64,000 bases of DNA. Origin: Leifsonia sp. ku-ls. Lineage in GTDB: Bacteria > Actinomycetota > Actinomycetes > Actinomycetales > Microbacteriaceae. Shown here one piece after another: positions 52,395 through 61,582 of this stretch. The translations under genes were made by a program, and so were the position numbers. Positions within the stretch are counted from its first letter, which is position 1. Each line of letters begins with the position of its first letter. The stretch spans positions 1 to 64,000 of the forward strand of contig QKXI01000014.1 of NCBI GenBank assembly GCA_003367665.1. The letters are read 5' to 3'. The notes below the pieces were generated by a model. The model made no database searches, was not told the origin of the DNA, and saw only the letters and a list, made by a program, of their open reading frames with translations.

Positions 52395-53996
52395 TCATGG
52401 GGCGGGGCGCTCCCAGGGGGCGGGGAAGGGGAAGTAGCGCTCGAGGAAGTCGGTGACGATGCGGGTGCGCTCTTCTGGGCCGATCTCGGGCTTCGAGCCG
52501 TCGTTGAGGCAGAACATGTCCTGGTCGCGTTTCTTGAGCAGGCGACGCATCATGTCGGGGGCCTGCCGCAGCGTGGTCTCGATGTAGAGCACCTTCGCCT
52601 GCGTCTGCGTGACCGCCCGGCCGGTCATCAGCGCGTAGTAGTGGTACAGCGAGTTGGTGACCGAGATGTCGGTCGCCGAACGGAACGGGCTGGCCGCCGT
52701 GCGGCGGAACTCCTCGGCGAACTCCCGCTCCATCTCCTGCAGCACGCTGACCCGCAGCGGCGCAGCGCAGTGCTCCAGGTGGCGGGTGGTGACGGCGCCG
52801 AAACGCTCCCACAGCAGGCGGCGGTTGACGCGCGCCGCGTTCTCGAAACCGCTCCGCGCCGGGTCCGTCTCGCCGAGGCCGATGCGCGTGCCCGCCTCCA
52901 CGAACTTCGTCACGCCGCCCGGCGAGAAGAAGACGTCGGGCGACAGCGGCCGGCCGATGAACATGTCGTCGTTCGAGTACAGGAAGTGCTCCGACAGCCC
53001 GGGGATGTGGTGCAGCTGGCTCTCGACCGCGTGCGAGTTGTGGGTCGGAAGCACCGACGGGTCGGGAAAGAAGTCCTCGCTGCGCATGATGTGGATGCGC
53101 GGGTGCTCCGGGTCGAGCCACGGCGGCACCGGCGAGTCGGTGGCGATGTAGATGTTGCGGATCCACGGCGCGAACATGTGGACGCTGCGCAGCGCGTACT
53201 TCAGCTCGTCGATCTGCCGGTACCTGGCCTCGCTGTCGTCGCCCTCGCCGACGACGTACGCCGCCATCCGCGCGGCCCGCTGCCGCTGGTACTCGACGCT
53301 GGAGCCGTCCACCCACGAGAACACGATGTCGATGTCGAACGCGATGTCGCTCGCGAGCGGGTCGAACATGTGCTGCAGCGTCCGCCAGCGGCGACCGTAC
53401 AGCTCCACCTCCGCCTCGACGGCCTCACCGCGCGGCAGGCGCGGCCGCATGAGCGCGTTCGGGCACGGCGCGGTGATCTCGTCGTCGCCGAACTTCCAGA
53501 ACTCCAGCTGGAAGGCGGTGTCCGCGCCGTAGCGCAGCCGGCCGATCGGCTCCAGACGCGGACGGTAGATGCGCAGGATGTCGGCCTTGCGTCGCGAGAG
53601 CCGCCCGTCGGCGATGAGCAGGTCGTCGCCGTGCCCGTCCCCGTCCGGGTCGATGCTGCGGGCGTAGAACGGCTCGTCGGCGAAGGCTCTCGCGAGGGCG
53701 GCGGCGACCTCCTTGCGCCTGCGCCGGTCGAGCGCCACGATCAGGCGGTTGTCGTCGTCGCGCACCAGCAGGTACTCGATCCCGGCCTCGTCGAGCGCGT
53801 CACGGACCGCCAAGAGGTCTTCGATCATCGACTCCCGCGGCGTGAAGGGGCCGGAGACCAGCGTCCACAGCCCCTTGCGCTTGACGACGTCGTCGCGGGT
53901 GAGCCGGCGCACGCCGGTGCCATGATCGCTGGTGACGACGACGGGCTCGGGCTGGTCGGAGAGGGATGCGGGAGGAAGCTCTGCCATTACATGCAT
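52395..53996 (-). CDS. Stealth family sugar-phosphate transferase
   Basis: 533 residues. Stealth conserved regions are visible: CR1 around residue 220 (FDIDIVFSWVDGSSVEYQ), CR2 at about 260-296 (DELKYALRSVHMFAPWIRN then IYIATDSPVPPWLD), with SEHFLYSNDDMFIGRPL following, CR3 (ARSGFENAARVNRRLLWERF) and a C-terminal CR4-like part (TLRQAPDMMRRLLKKRDQDM). Stealth proteins transfer hexose-1-phosphate units to build capsule or wall phosphoglycans, and similar domains occur in GlcNAc-1-phosphotransferase. The N-terminal 200 residues include an additional nucleotide-related region. Start is MHVMAELPP at 53996; MAELPP at 53987 is an alternative. No other polysaccharide genes adjoin it. Confidence 0.87.
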   Translation of the reverse strand: MHVMAELPPASLSDQPEPVVVTSDHGTGVRRLTRDDVVKRKGLWTLVSGPFTPRESMIEDLLAVRDALDEAGIEYLLVRDDDNRLIVALDRRRRKEVAAALARAFADEPFYARSIDPDGDGHGDDLLIADGRLSRRKADILRIYRPRLEPIGRLRYGADTAFQLEFWKFGDDEITAPCPNALMRPRLPRGEAVEAEVELYGRRWRTLQHMFDPLASDIAFDIDIVFSWVDGSSVEYQRQRAARMAAYVVGEGDDSEARYRQIDELKYALRSVHMFAPWIRNIYIATDSPVPPWLDPEHPRIHIMRSEDFFPDPSVLPTHNSHAVESQLHHIPGLSEHFLYSNDDMFIGRPLSPDVFFSPGGVTKFVEAGTRIGLGETDPARSGFENAARVNRRLLWERFGAVTTRHLEHCAAPLRVSVLQEMEREFAEEFRRTAASPFRSATDISVTNSLYHYYALMTGRAVTQTQAKVLYIETTLRQAPDMMRRLLKKRDQDMFCLNDGSKPEIGPEERTRIVTDFLERYFPFPAPWERPAP

Positions 53997-54055
53997 AACT
54001 CTAGGCCGCTTCCTGGCCGCAGCCAGTCCCGGGGGTCCGGGGGCTGACCGGCCCG

Positions 54056-55951
54056 TCAGCGCCGGCGCAACAGCTCGCGGATGGTGGCAAGGAGAAGTGC
54101 GCGTGCCTCGGCCGTCACGAGCCACGGCGCGAAGCCGTCGGCGGCGAGGAAGAAGGTCGCCCGCGCCGCGGGCGCGACGCTCCCGTCGGCGAGGACGGTG
54201 CCGGCCGGCGTGACGCCGATGACGGCGCGGCCCGATTCTGGGTCGCGCGCGACGACCTCCGCCGCGTCGGGCGGGTCGGCGACGGTCAGCTTGGAGCGGC
54301 CCCGGTAGACGACAACCTCCCCGTCGAGTCCGGCCGCCACCGGGTGGCCGGCGTCCGAGATGTGGATGCGGTCGAGCGACAGCGGGACGGCCGACGCCGA
54401 CGCCAGCCCGAGAGGCACCAGGTGCCCCCAGGCCAGCAGCGGCACCGGTCGCGCGGCCGCGCTCGCCGCGAGCTCCGGGGGCGCGGCGCGCGTGACGATC
54501 AGCAGTTCGGCGTCGGGGTCGTCGCCGAGCGTGACGCGAAAGCCGGCGGCGCCGAGGAACTCCGCCAGCTCACGGTCGCCCGGCGCGGGATTCGCGCCGG
54601 TGAGCACGGCGACCGAGGCGCCGTCGCCGTGACCCGGGTGCGGTGCGACGCCCAGCCGCTGCAGGGCGGCATCGAGCAGGCCGAGGACGGCGCCGCGGGC
54701 GACGTCGGCGTACTCGGCCTCGAGGGCCCGGCGTGCGGCGAGGAGGGCCGGGACGTCGGGGGTGGCGTCGAGGGAAGCCGGCTGCTCCGCGCCGTCAGCC
54801 GCGCCGTCCGCCGCCCCGCTCCCTTCCGCCCCATCCGCCAGCACCCGGCACGCCAGCACCCCGGCGGCCCCCGCCGCCCGCGCGGCGGCGACCCACGGCG
54901 CGAGCTGCTCCGCCAGGTCTGCCGGCGTCCCGGCCCCGGCGTGCGTCTCGGCGAGCCGTGCCAGCAGCGCCTCGGCCTGCTCCCAGCATCCCCGCTGCAC
55001 AAGTGCGTCGAGCCGTGGCCACCGTGCCGCTCCGGGCGGCCACGCGCTGCACGCGTCCACCAGCGTCCGTAGTCCGTCGTCCGAGCCCGCCACCGCGGCG
55101 TACGCGCGCTCGGCCGCGGCCGCGGGGTCGTACGCCTCGGGGTCCGCGGTCCACTCGGCAACGGTGTGCAGAGCGAACCACGACGGCGCCGCCTCCACCA
55201 TGGGGTTCGCGGCGATGCCCACCAGGCCCGGCGCCGTCGAGCGTCCCGTCAGCGGCCCGAGGAACACGCGTGAGCGGTCGAAGTCGTTCACCGGGAAGTT
55301 GTCCCACAGCACCAGCTCTCGCCCATAGCTTTCGACGGCGGCGCTGATGTCGTCGGCGGTGACCTCCCCGACCACGATGTCGGCTCCGGTCCAGAACAGG
55401 CGGGCGTCCGCGGGGAGGGTCTCGGCGAGGCCGGTACGGTACGGAGTCCTCGCCACGCCGGCATAGTCGGTCGGGCACAGCAGCACCGGCTCGGCGATCC
55501 CGGCGGGGCGGAGGAACTCGCGTTCGAACATCGCCGCCGTCCGGCCGTGGGCGCGGCCCAGCTCGGCCGGCTCGTCCATCGGCACGTCGTCGAAGAGCAG
55601 CGCGAACGAGCGGATGCCCGCGCCGAGCAGCTGCCGGCACTTCGCCGCGAGCGCCCGGTGCTCCTTCGGGTCGTCGTAGCGCATCGACAAGCCCGGCGCG
55701 ATGGCGTACACGAATCGCACGCCGTGCCGGGCGGCCGCGGCGGCCAGGTCCGCCAGCGCAGCGAGCCGGTCGGCGGGGTACGGCTCCCGCCACTCCTCAC
55801 GGTGCCACGGGTCGTCCTTCGGGGCGTAGACGTAGTGGTCGAGCCCGAGGCCGCCGGCGCGCTCGAACCACGCCAGCCGATCGGCGTGCGACCACGGCTC
55901 GCCGTAGAAGCCCTCCACGACGCCGCGCCACGGCAGGGACGGCCCGGTCAT
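54056..55951 (-). CDS. GH84-like beta-N-acetylglucosaminidase
   Basis: 631 residues. The catalytic barrel opens WRGVVEGFYGEPWSHADRL and contains YVYAPKDDPWHREEWREPYP and FALLFDDVP with the acidic pair Asp121-Asp122, as in GH84 enzymes that use two Asp and substrate assistance to remove GlcNAc. Further residues are WDNFPVNDFDR and AANPMVEAAPSWFALHT. The second half is Ala-rich with a glutamine-amidotransferase-like tail (AVLTGANPAPGDRELAEFLG). It has no signal peptide, so it is cytosolic. The ATG overlaps the stop of the ABC transporter gene upstream (ATGA), meaning co-translation with an exporter-type transporter. Confidence 0.82.
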   Translation of the reverse strand: MTGPSLPWRGVVEGFYGEPWSHADRLAWFERAGGLGLDHYVYAPKDDPWHREEWREPYPADRLAALADLAAAAARHGVRFVYAIAPGLSMRYDDPKEHRALAAKCRQLLGAGIRSFALLFDDVPMDEPAELGRAHGRTAAMFEREFLRPAGIAEPVLLCPTDYAGVARTPYRTGLAETLPADARLFWTGADIVVGEVTADDISAAVESYGRELVLWDNFPVNDFDRSRVFLGPLTGRSTAPGLVGIAANPMVEAAPSWFALHTVAEWTADPEAYDPAAAAERAYAAVAGSDDGLRTLVDACSAWPPGAARWPRLDALVQRGCWEQAEALLARLAETHAGAGTPADLAEQLAPWVAAARAAGAAGVLACRVLADGAEGSGAADGAADGAEQPASLDATPDVPALLAARRALEAEYADVARGAVLGLLDAALQRLGVAPHPGHGDGASVAVLTGANPAPGDRELAEFLGAAGFRVTLGDDPDAELLIVTRAAPPELAASAAARPVPLLAWGHLVPLGLASASAVPLSLDRIHISDAGHPVAAGLDGEVVVYRGRSKLTVADPPDAAEVVARDPESGRAVIGVTPAGTVLADGSVAPAARATFFLAADGFAPWLVTAEARALLLATIRELLRRR

Positions 55952-57690
55952 CGCGCGCCCCCGTGCCACGACGACCACAGCTCGGCGTAGGCGCCGCCCG
56001 CCGCCACGAGCTCGTCGTGGCTGCCCAGTTCCTCCACGTATCCGTCGCGCACCACCGCGATGCGGTCGGCGTCGTGCGCGGTGTGCAGGCGGTGGGCGAT
56101 CGCCACGACGGTGCGGCCCTCCAGGACGCGGTTCATCGCTCGCTCCAGGTCGCGCGCGGCCGTCGGGTCGAGCAGGGAGGTGGCCTCGTCGAGGATGAGC
56201 GTGTGCGGGTCGAGCAGCACCAGCCGGGCGAGCGCCAGCTGCTGCGCCTGCGCCGGCGTGAGCACGACGCCGCCGGAGCCGACGACCGTGTCCAGGCCGA
56301 GCGGCATGGCGGCGACCCAGCGCAGCGCGTCCACCACCCGCAGGGCCCGCGCCAGCTCGTCGCGGCCCGCGCCCGGCTTCGCGAGCGAGAGGTTCTCCGC
56401 GATGGTGCCGACGAAGACGTGGTGCTCCTGCGTCACGAGCGCCACGTGGCCGCGCAGCTCGTCGAGGGGCAGGTCCACGAGCCGCACGCCGCCGACCGTG
56501 ATGCGGCCGCCGCTGGGCTCGGTGATGCCCGCCATGAGCCGGCCGAGGGTCGACTTGCCGGAGCCGGACGGCCCGACGATCGCGAGCCGCTCGCCCACGG
56601 CCAGGTCGAGCGAGACGCCGTGCAGCACCTCGGTGCCCTCGCGGTACGAGAAGCGCACGTCCTCGGCGACCACGTGTTCGTCTGCCGGCTGCTCGCCCGT
56701 CGCGTGCCGGTCCTCCGGCACGTCGGCGACGCCGATGATGCGCGAGAGCGCCGTCGTGCCGACCTGGATCTCGTCCAGCCAGCTGATCAGCTCGTCGACC
56801 GGCGACACCAGCTGCATGGCGTAGAGCGCTACGGCCGTCACGGCGCCGATGGACGCGGCGCCCGCTCCGACGAGGAACGCTCCCCAGGCGATCACCACGA
56901 TCACGGGCAGCAGGAAGGCGATGTCGGTGCTCGGGAAGAACCACGACCGCAGCCACAGCGTGTACCACTCCGAGTCCCGGCGCTCCCGAAGGGCGGCGTC
57001 GATCTTGGCCCGCTGTGCGGGCGCCAGGCTGAGCGCCTCGATGGTGCGGACGCCGTCCACCGTCTCGCTGATGGTCCCGCCGAGGGTCGCGTACGACGCC
57101 AGCTGGCGTTGGTATCCGGGGCCGGAGCGCTTCAGGTACCAGCGAGCCGCGACCACCAGGATGGGCACGCCGGCGAACATCGCGACGGCGACCGCCGGGT
57201 TCACCAGGAACGCCGCCACGACGGTCAGCACGGCCGTCACGGCGGCCACGAGGATGCGCGGGACGCCGAACCGCACGGTCTGGGCGACCGACTGGATGTC
57301 GTTGGTGGTGCGCGCGAGCAGGTCGCCTGTGCCCGCGGCCTCCACGGTGGAGAGCGGCAGGCGGGCGACGGTGGCGAGGAACTCCTCGCGCAGCTGGGCG
57401 AAGACGCCCTCGCCGAGCACCATCGACTGGCGCTGGGCGAACCGGATGAGCACCGCCTGGCAGACGATCGCCGCGAGCAGGACGATCGCGATCGTGTCGA
57501 TGCCGCTCGTCGCCAGATCGCGACCGGTGACGCCGTCGATGATCACGCCGATCAGGGCGGGCCCGGCGAGGCCGGCCACCGCCGCGAGCGTGTGCAGCAG
57601 GAGCACCACCGAGAGCGCCCCGCGATGCTGGCGGATGAGCCGGAGGCCCGTGGCCCGGACGGTCGCGGTGCTAGCGATCGGCAGCAGCAT
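55948..57690 (-). CDS. ABC exporter subunit B: intact Walker motifs, degenerate signature
   Basis: 580 residues: a six-helix transmembrane domain (1-320) fused to a nucleotide-binding domain. Walker A is GPSGSGKST (about residue 373), the Q loop is VALVTQEHHVF, Walker B with the catalytic Glu is TLILDEATSLLD, and the switch His is AIAHRLHT. The signature, normally LSGGQ, reads LTPAQAQQLALARL, so the C loop is degenerate. The start codon lies within the last 20 bases of the partner subunit gene. The two therefore make a heterodimeric type IV exporter. Substrate unknown. Confidence 0.9.
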   Translation of the reverse strand: MLLPIASTATVRATGLRLIRQHRGALSVVLLLHTLAAVAGLAGPALIGVIIDGVTGRDLATSGIDTIAIVLLAAIVCQAVLIRFAQRQSMVLGEGVFAQLREEFLATVARLPLSTVEAAGTGDLLARTTNDIQSVAQTVRFGVPRILVAAVTAVLTVVAAFLVNPAVAVAMFAGVPILVVAARWYLKRSGPGYQRQLASYATLGGTISETVDGVRTIEALSLAPAQRAKIDAALRERRDSEWYTLWLRSWFFPSTDIAFLLPVIVVIAWGAFLVGAGAASIGAVTAVALYAMQLVSPVDELISWLDEIQVGTTALSRIIGVADVPEDRHATGEQPADEHVVAEDVRFSYREGTEVLHGVSLDLAVGERLAIVGPSGSGKSTLGRLMAGITEPSGGRITVGGVRLVDLPLDELRGHVALVTQEHHVFVGTIAENLSLAKPGAGRDELARALRVVDALRWVAAMPLGLDTVVGSGGVVLTPAQAQQLALARLVLLDPHTLILDEATSLLDPTAARDLERAMNRVLEGRTVVAIAHRLHTAHDADRIAVVRDGYVEELGSHDELVAAGGAYAELWSSWHGGAR

Positions 57691-59620
57691 CGCTCTTCCC
57701 CTTCCTGTTGCGCTTCGACTTCTTGGCCTTCGTCTTCTCCGGACGTTGTGCGGAGACCGGGTGGGTCGCCGTCCACAGCGCGTCGATGGAGCCGGTCCAG
57801 GCGGCGTCCAGGTCCTCGCCGTCGGCGGGCTCCGCTGCGCTGATCGTGCGCGAGACGATCGCGCGGTACAGGTCGCCGAGGTCGTCCTCCTGGCGCAGCA
57901 GGGACTGGTGGGTGCCCGTGCCGACGACGCGGCCCCTCCGCACGACGGCGATCGTGTCCATCCGGTCGAGCAGGAGCGGGCTGGCCGTGACCACGACGGT
58001 GGTGCGGCCGTCGCGCGCCTCGCGCAGACGTTCCGCGATCTGCGACTCGGTGTGCGCGTCCACCGCGCTCGTCGGCTCGATCAGCACGAGCACCTCGGCG
58101 TCGGTCAGCAGGGCGCGCGCGAGGCTGAGCCGTTGCCGCTGACCGCCCGAGAAAGTGCGGCCGCGCTCGGCGACCCGCTCGTGCACGCCGTCGGGCAGGG
58201 CGTCGACCGTCTCGGTCGCCGCCGCGGCGTCGAGCGCGGCCGACACGCGACGGAGTCGGCCCGTCGCGGTGTCGGTGTACTCCTCGTCGCGGATCGGGAG
58301 GGTGTCGAGACCGTCCAGCAGCCTGCCGCCGAACAGGTGGGGGTTCGCGTCGCTGACGACGATGCGCTCCCGGACCTCCCGCACCGGCACGCGGGTGTGG
58401 TCGACGCCGCCCCAGAGGACGGGTGCCTCACGGTGGACGGCGTCGTCGAACCGGCCCAGCCGGGTCGCGATCGCGGCGGCCTCGTCGGGGTCGGCGTCCA
58501 CGATGGCGGTGAAGCGTCCGGGCTGGATGGTGACGCCGGAGGCGAGGTCCTCGATCGCCGAGCCCCACGCCGGCGCCTCGGCGGTCTCCTCCGTGTCGTG
58601 CGCCGCCGGCCGCGTGCGCAGCACCGAGAGCACACGCCGCGCCGACACGACGCCCGCGGTGAAGGTCTGCGCGGCCTCCACGGCCGTGCGCAGCGGCAGG
58701 ACGAGGAAGGTCGCGTACCCGTAGAACGCGGTCAGCTGCCCGGGGGTGATGCTGCCGTCGACGGCCAGGTGCGCGCCGAACCAGACGATGAAGACGAGGA
58801 ACGCGCCGGGCAGCAGCACCTGGAGTCCGTCGAGCCAGCTCTGCGTCTTCGCCACCCCGACGCCGGCGGAGCGGACGCGCTGCGACTGCCGGGCGTAGCG
58901 CTCCACGAACTCGTGCTCGCCGCCGATGCCGCGGAGCACGCGAAGGCCGACGACCGTGTCGGCCCCGAGCGTGGTCAGCCCTCCCGACTCCTCCCGCCAG
59001 ACGGCCTGACGGGTGCGCAGCGGCCGCAGCAGCAGCGCGAGCAGCGCCGCGACCGCCGGAACGCCGATGACCACGGCGAGGCCGAGCGGCAGGGAGGCGT
59101 CGAGCATGATGACCGAGACGACGACGAAGGCGACGACGCCGCCGCACAGCCGGGCCGACACCTCGTACATGGCTCCGAGGCGGAGGGAGTCGGTGCTCAC
59201 GGTCGCGACGATCTCGCCGGAGGAGGTCGTCGCCGTGATCGCCGGACCCGTCTCGGCCGAGTGGTAGCCGATCAGCCGGGCAACGCCGAGCGACGACCGC
59301 AGCCAGTTGGACACGGCCATGCGGTGGCGCAGCATCCCCGTGACGGCCTGGACCGCCGCGACCCCCAGCAGCGCACCGCACCACAGCCAGAGCCGGGCGG
59401 AGTCGCCGGAGACGCCCTCGTCGACCGCGCGCCCGAGCAGGTACGGCCAGACCGCCTGGCACAGCATCCACACGACGCCGAAGACCACGCCGCCGATCAG
59501 CGTGGCCGGCTGCCGTGCCGCCTGCCAGAGCAGGAAGCGCGGAACGGACGAGAGATGCCTCTCGGAGGGCCGGCCCGCCGGGTCGGAGGTGGACGGACGG
59601 GCAGCGCGGACGCTGGACAC
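57671..59620 (-). CDS. ABC exporter subunit A: degenerate Walker motifs, intact signature
   Basis: 649 residues. A six-helix membrane domain (about 25-330) is followed by an ATPase-like domain. Where Walker A should be there is RFTAIVDADPDEAAAIATRL without the GxxGxGKST loop. Walker B lacks its Asp (VLVLIEPTSAVDAHTE), and the switch His is missing (VVVTASPLLLDR). Yet the signature FSGGQRQRLSLARALL is perfect. The C-terminus is a very basic tail (EKTKAKKSKRNRKGKS). It starts with GTG at 59620. It complements subunit B so that only one composite ATP site can hydrolyse. Confidence 0.9.
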   Translation of the reverse strand: MSSVRAARPSTSDPAGRPSERHLSSVPRFLLWQAARQPATLIGGVVFGVVWMLCQAVWPYLLGRAVDEGVSGDSARLWLWCGALLGVAAVQAVTGMLRHRMAVSNWLRSSLGVARLIGYHSAETGPAITATTSSGEIVATVSTDSLRLGAMYEVSARLCGGVVAFVVVSVIMLDASLPLGLAVVIGVPAVAALLALLLRPLRTRQAVWREESGGLTTLGADTVVGLRVLRGIGGEHEFVERYARQSQRVRSAGVGVAKTQSWLDGLQVLLPGAFLVFIVWFGAHLAVDGSITPGQLTAFYGYATFLVLPLRTAVEAAQTFTAGVVSARRVLSVLRTRPAAHDTEETAEAPAWGSAIEDLASGVTIQPGRFTAIVDADPDEAAAIATRLGRFDDAVHREAPVLWGGVDHTRVPVREVRERIVVSDANPHLFGGRLLDGLDTLPIRDEEYTDTATGRLRRVSAALDAAAATETVDALPDGVHERVAERGRTFSGGQRQRLSLARALLTDAEVLVLIEPTSAVDAHTESQIAERLREARDGRTTVVVTASPLLLDRMDTIAVVRRGRVVGTGTHQSLLRQEDDLGDLYRAIVSRTISAAEPADGEDLDAAWTGSIDALWTATHPVSAQRPEKTKAKKSKRNRKGKSDAAADR

Positions 59621-59690
59621 GAGGTGCTCCTGGAGGGGATCGAGCGGTTCGAGGGGGAGGGGTGCTGCAGGCGGGGCGGGGGGTGTGCGC

Positions 59691-60326
59691 TCAGCGCCCC
59701 GGCGGTGTCAGCGCGGCGACGGCCGCCGCGTCGAGCGCCACCGCGGGAGCCTGGCGGAGCAGCAGGGTCAGCCGGGCGGCGGTCTCCAGCTCCTCGGCGA
59801 GGTCGATCGCCGCCTCCAGGGTCGCGGCTGCGACGACGGGCCCGTGGTTGGCGAGCAGCAGCACGGGATGCCCGGGCGCGGCCGCCGCGACGCCCGCCGC
59901 GAGGTCCCCGCTACCCGGCGGGGCGTACGGCACGAGCGGAACGTCCCCGAGCCGCATCACCCGGTACGGCGTGAGGGGCGGCAGGTCCGCGAAGCCGCGC
60001 TCGTCGGGCGGCAGGCACGCGACCGCGGTGGCGTAGGGCGAGTGCAGGTGGATGACGGCGGTCGCCTCGGGATGCGCTGCGTACATCGCCGCGTGGAGTG
60101 GCAGCTCCTTCGTCGGCCGCGGCGCCCCCTCCTGGTCGGCGGGCGTCGCCGCCAGCTCGTGCTCGAGCACGGACCGCAGCGACGAACCGGTCGGCGTCGC
60201 GACGATGCGCGAGCCGACGCGGACGCTCAGGTTGCCCGAGCTTCCGGGCGACAGGCCGGCGGCGGAGAGGTGGCGGCAGGCGTGCACGAGCGCGGCGCGG
60301 GCCTCTTGTTCGCGATGGTCGGTCAC
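59691..60326 (-). CDS. class II aldolase/decarboxylase, OtnC/FucA-like
   Basis: 211 residues. SPGSSGNLSVRVGSRIVATP is the phosphate-binding start, HLHSPYATAVACLPP carries the zinc-binding H-x-H, and LLANHGPVVAAATLEAAI the third His. The family includes fuculose-phosphate aldolase and OtnC, 3-oxo-tetronate 4-phosphate decarboxylase. The GTG start overlaps the stop of the DUF1537 kinase gene (GTGA). That kinase and this class II aldolase-type enzyme are the standard partners of the OtnK/OtnC route for four-carbon acid sugars, which favours the OtnC reading. Confidence 0.85.
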   Translation of the reverse strand: MTDHREQEARAALVHACRHLSAAGLSPGSSGNLSVRVGSRIVATPTGSSLRSVLEHELAATPADQEGAPRPTKELPLHAAMYAAHPEATAVIHLHSPYATAVACLPPDERGFADLPPLTPYRVMRLGDVPLVPYAPPGSGDLAAGVAAAAPGHPVLLLANHGPVVAAATLEAAIDLAEELETAARLTLLLRQAPAVALDAAAVAALTPPGR

Positions 60327-61582
60327 GGCGCGACCTCCCAGGCGTCGGCGAACAGGCCGGGGCCGCCGAAGTTGCCCGACTTCAGCAGCACGGCGAGCGT
60401 GCGCCCCGCACTGGAAGCGACGGCCCAGGGGACGCCGGGCGCGGCCTGCGCCCCGATCCGCAGGCGGTCGATGCCGAGCCCCGCGGTGACCGCGCCGGAG
60501 GTCTCGCCGCCGGCGACCACGAGGTGGCTGACGCCGAGCTCGTGGACGGCGAACGCCGCGAGCTCGGAGAGCGCGGTCTCCAGCAGGGCGGCCGCACGCT
60601 CGGCGCCCAGGGCGCGCTGGGCCGCGGCGACCTCCGCGGAGGCGTGGACGAGGACGGGCGCGAGCCGGTCGGTCCGCACCGCGAGGGCGTCGCGGGCCCG
60701 GTCGAGCGCCGCGCGGCCGGTGTCCAGTTCGAGCGGGTCGAGCACCAGGCGCTCGCCGGGGAAGGCGGCGATCTGGGCGCGTGTCGCGGCGGACGCGCTG
60801 CCCGCCAGGATGAGGCGCCCGGTGACCGGCACGGGCGGGAGCGCGGAGCTGCCGTCGCTCGCAGCGCCGGCGGTCGCGCGCGCGAGTGCCGTCGCCACCC
60901 CGGCGCCGCCGCCGGCGACGACGGGCCGCTCGGCCGCGACGGTCAGCACCGCCTCGGCGATGGTGTCGAGGTCGTGCTCGGTGAGCGCATCCACCAGCGT
61001 GTGACCGTCCACGGCGGCGGACGCGACCGCGTCGGCGCCGCGCTGCACCTCCTGCCAGCGCACCAGACCCACCGGCCGGTCGGTCTGAGGCCGGAGCAGC
61101 CGCACCAGGTCGGAGTCGCGCATGGGGGTGAGCGGATGGTCGCGCATCGGCGACTCGGCCAGCGGAACGCCGTCCACGAACAGCGTGCCCTGGTACTGCG
61201 TGCGGCCCGAGCCCGGCGTCGCGGGCGTGCCGATGGTCACCGCCGAGGCGCCTCCTGCGACAGCGGCCAGCGCGTCGGCGACCGGCCCGATGTTGCCGCG
61301 GGCCGTGGAGTCGAAGGTGGAGCAGTACTTCTGATACAGCTGCGTCGCGCCGGAGTCGCGCAGCAGCCGGGCGGCCTCCGTCGCCGCCTCCACCGCCTCC
61401 GCGACCGGAGCCGTGCGGATCTTGAGGGCGACGACGGCGCAGCCCGGTCCGGCCGTTGGGAAGGCGTCCGGCGCCGCGGACGGCGTGCCGAGCAGCACGG
61501 TCGCGGGGAGCCCGGCCTCGACGATGCGCCCCGCCAGGTCGCAGGCGCCCGTGACGTCGTCGGCGACGGCGCCGAGCCGCAT
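60323..61582 (-). CDS. four-carbon acid sugar kinase, OtnK-like (DUF1537)
   Basis: 419 residues. It opens RLGAVADDVTGACDLAGRIV (the ADDxTGAxD signature), then YQKYCSTFDSTARGNIGPV, with the sugar-acid loop. The C-terminal nucleotide-binding part has VVAGGETSGAVTAGLGIDRL and LKSGNFGGPGLF, characteristic of the family. OtnK phosphorylates 3-oxo-tetronates (L-threonate- and erythronate-derived acids), and its gene overlaps an OtnC-like partner. It is the second gene after the DeoR regulator (ATGA overlap), so all three are co-translated. Confidence 0.93.
   Translation of the reverse strand: MRLGAVADDVTGACDLAGRIVEAGLPATVLLGTPSAAPDAFPTAGPGCAVVALKIRTAPVAEAVEAATEAARLLRDSGATQLYQKYCSTFDSTARGNIGPVADALAAVAGGASAVTIGTPATPGSGRTQYQGTLFVDGVPLAESPMRDHPLTPMRDSDLVRLLRPQTDRPVGLVRWQEVQRGADAVASAAVDGHTLVDALTEHDLDTIAEAVLTVAAERPVVAGGGAGVATALARATAGAASDGSSALPPVPVTGRLILAGSASAATRAQIAAFPGERLVLDPLELDTGRAALDRARDALAVRTDRLAPVLVHASAEVAAAQRALGAERAAALLETALSELAAFAVHELGVSHLVVAGGETSGAVTAGLGIDRLRIGAQAAPGVPWAVASSAGRTLAVLLKSGNFGGPGLFADAWEVAP

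Noticed and set aside
57671-59620. Subunit A as a pseudogene
   Set aside because: The frame is open and overlaps subunit B, the signature is perfect and the membrane domain is intact, so the loss of Walker motifs looks functional.
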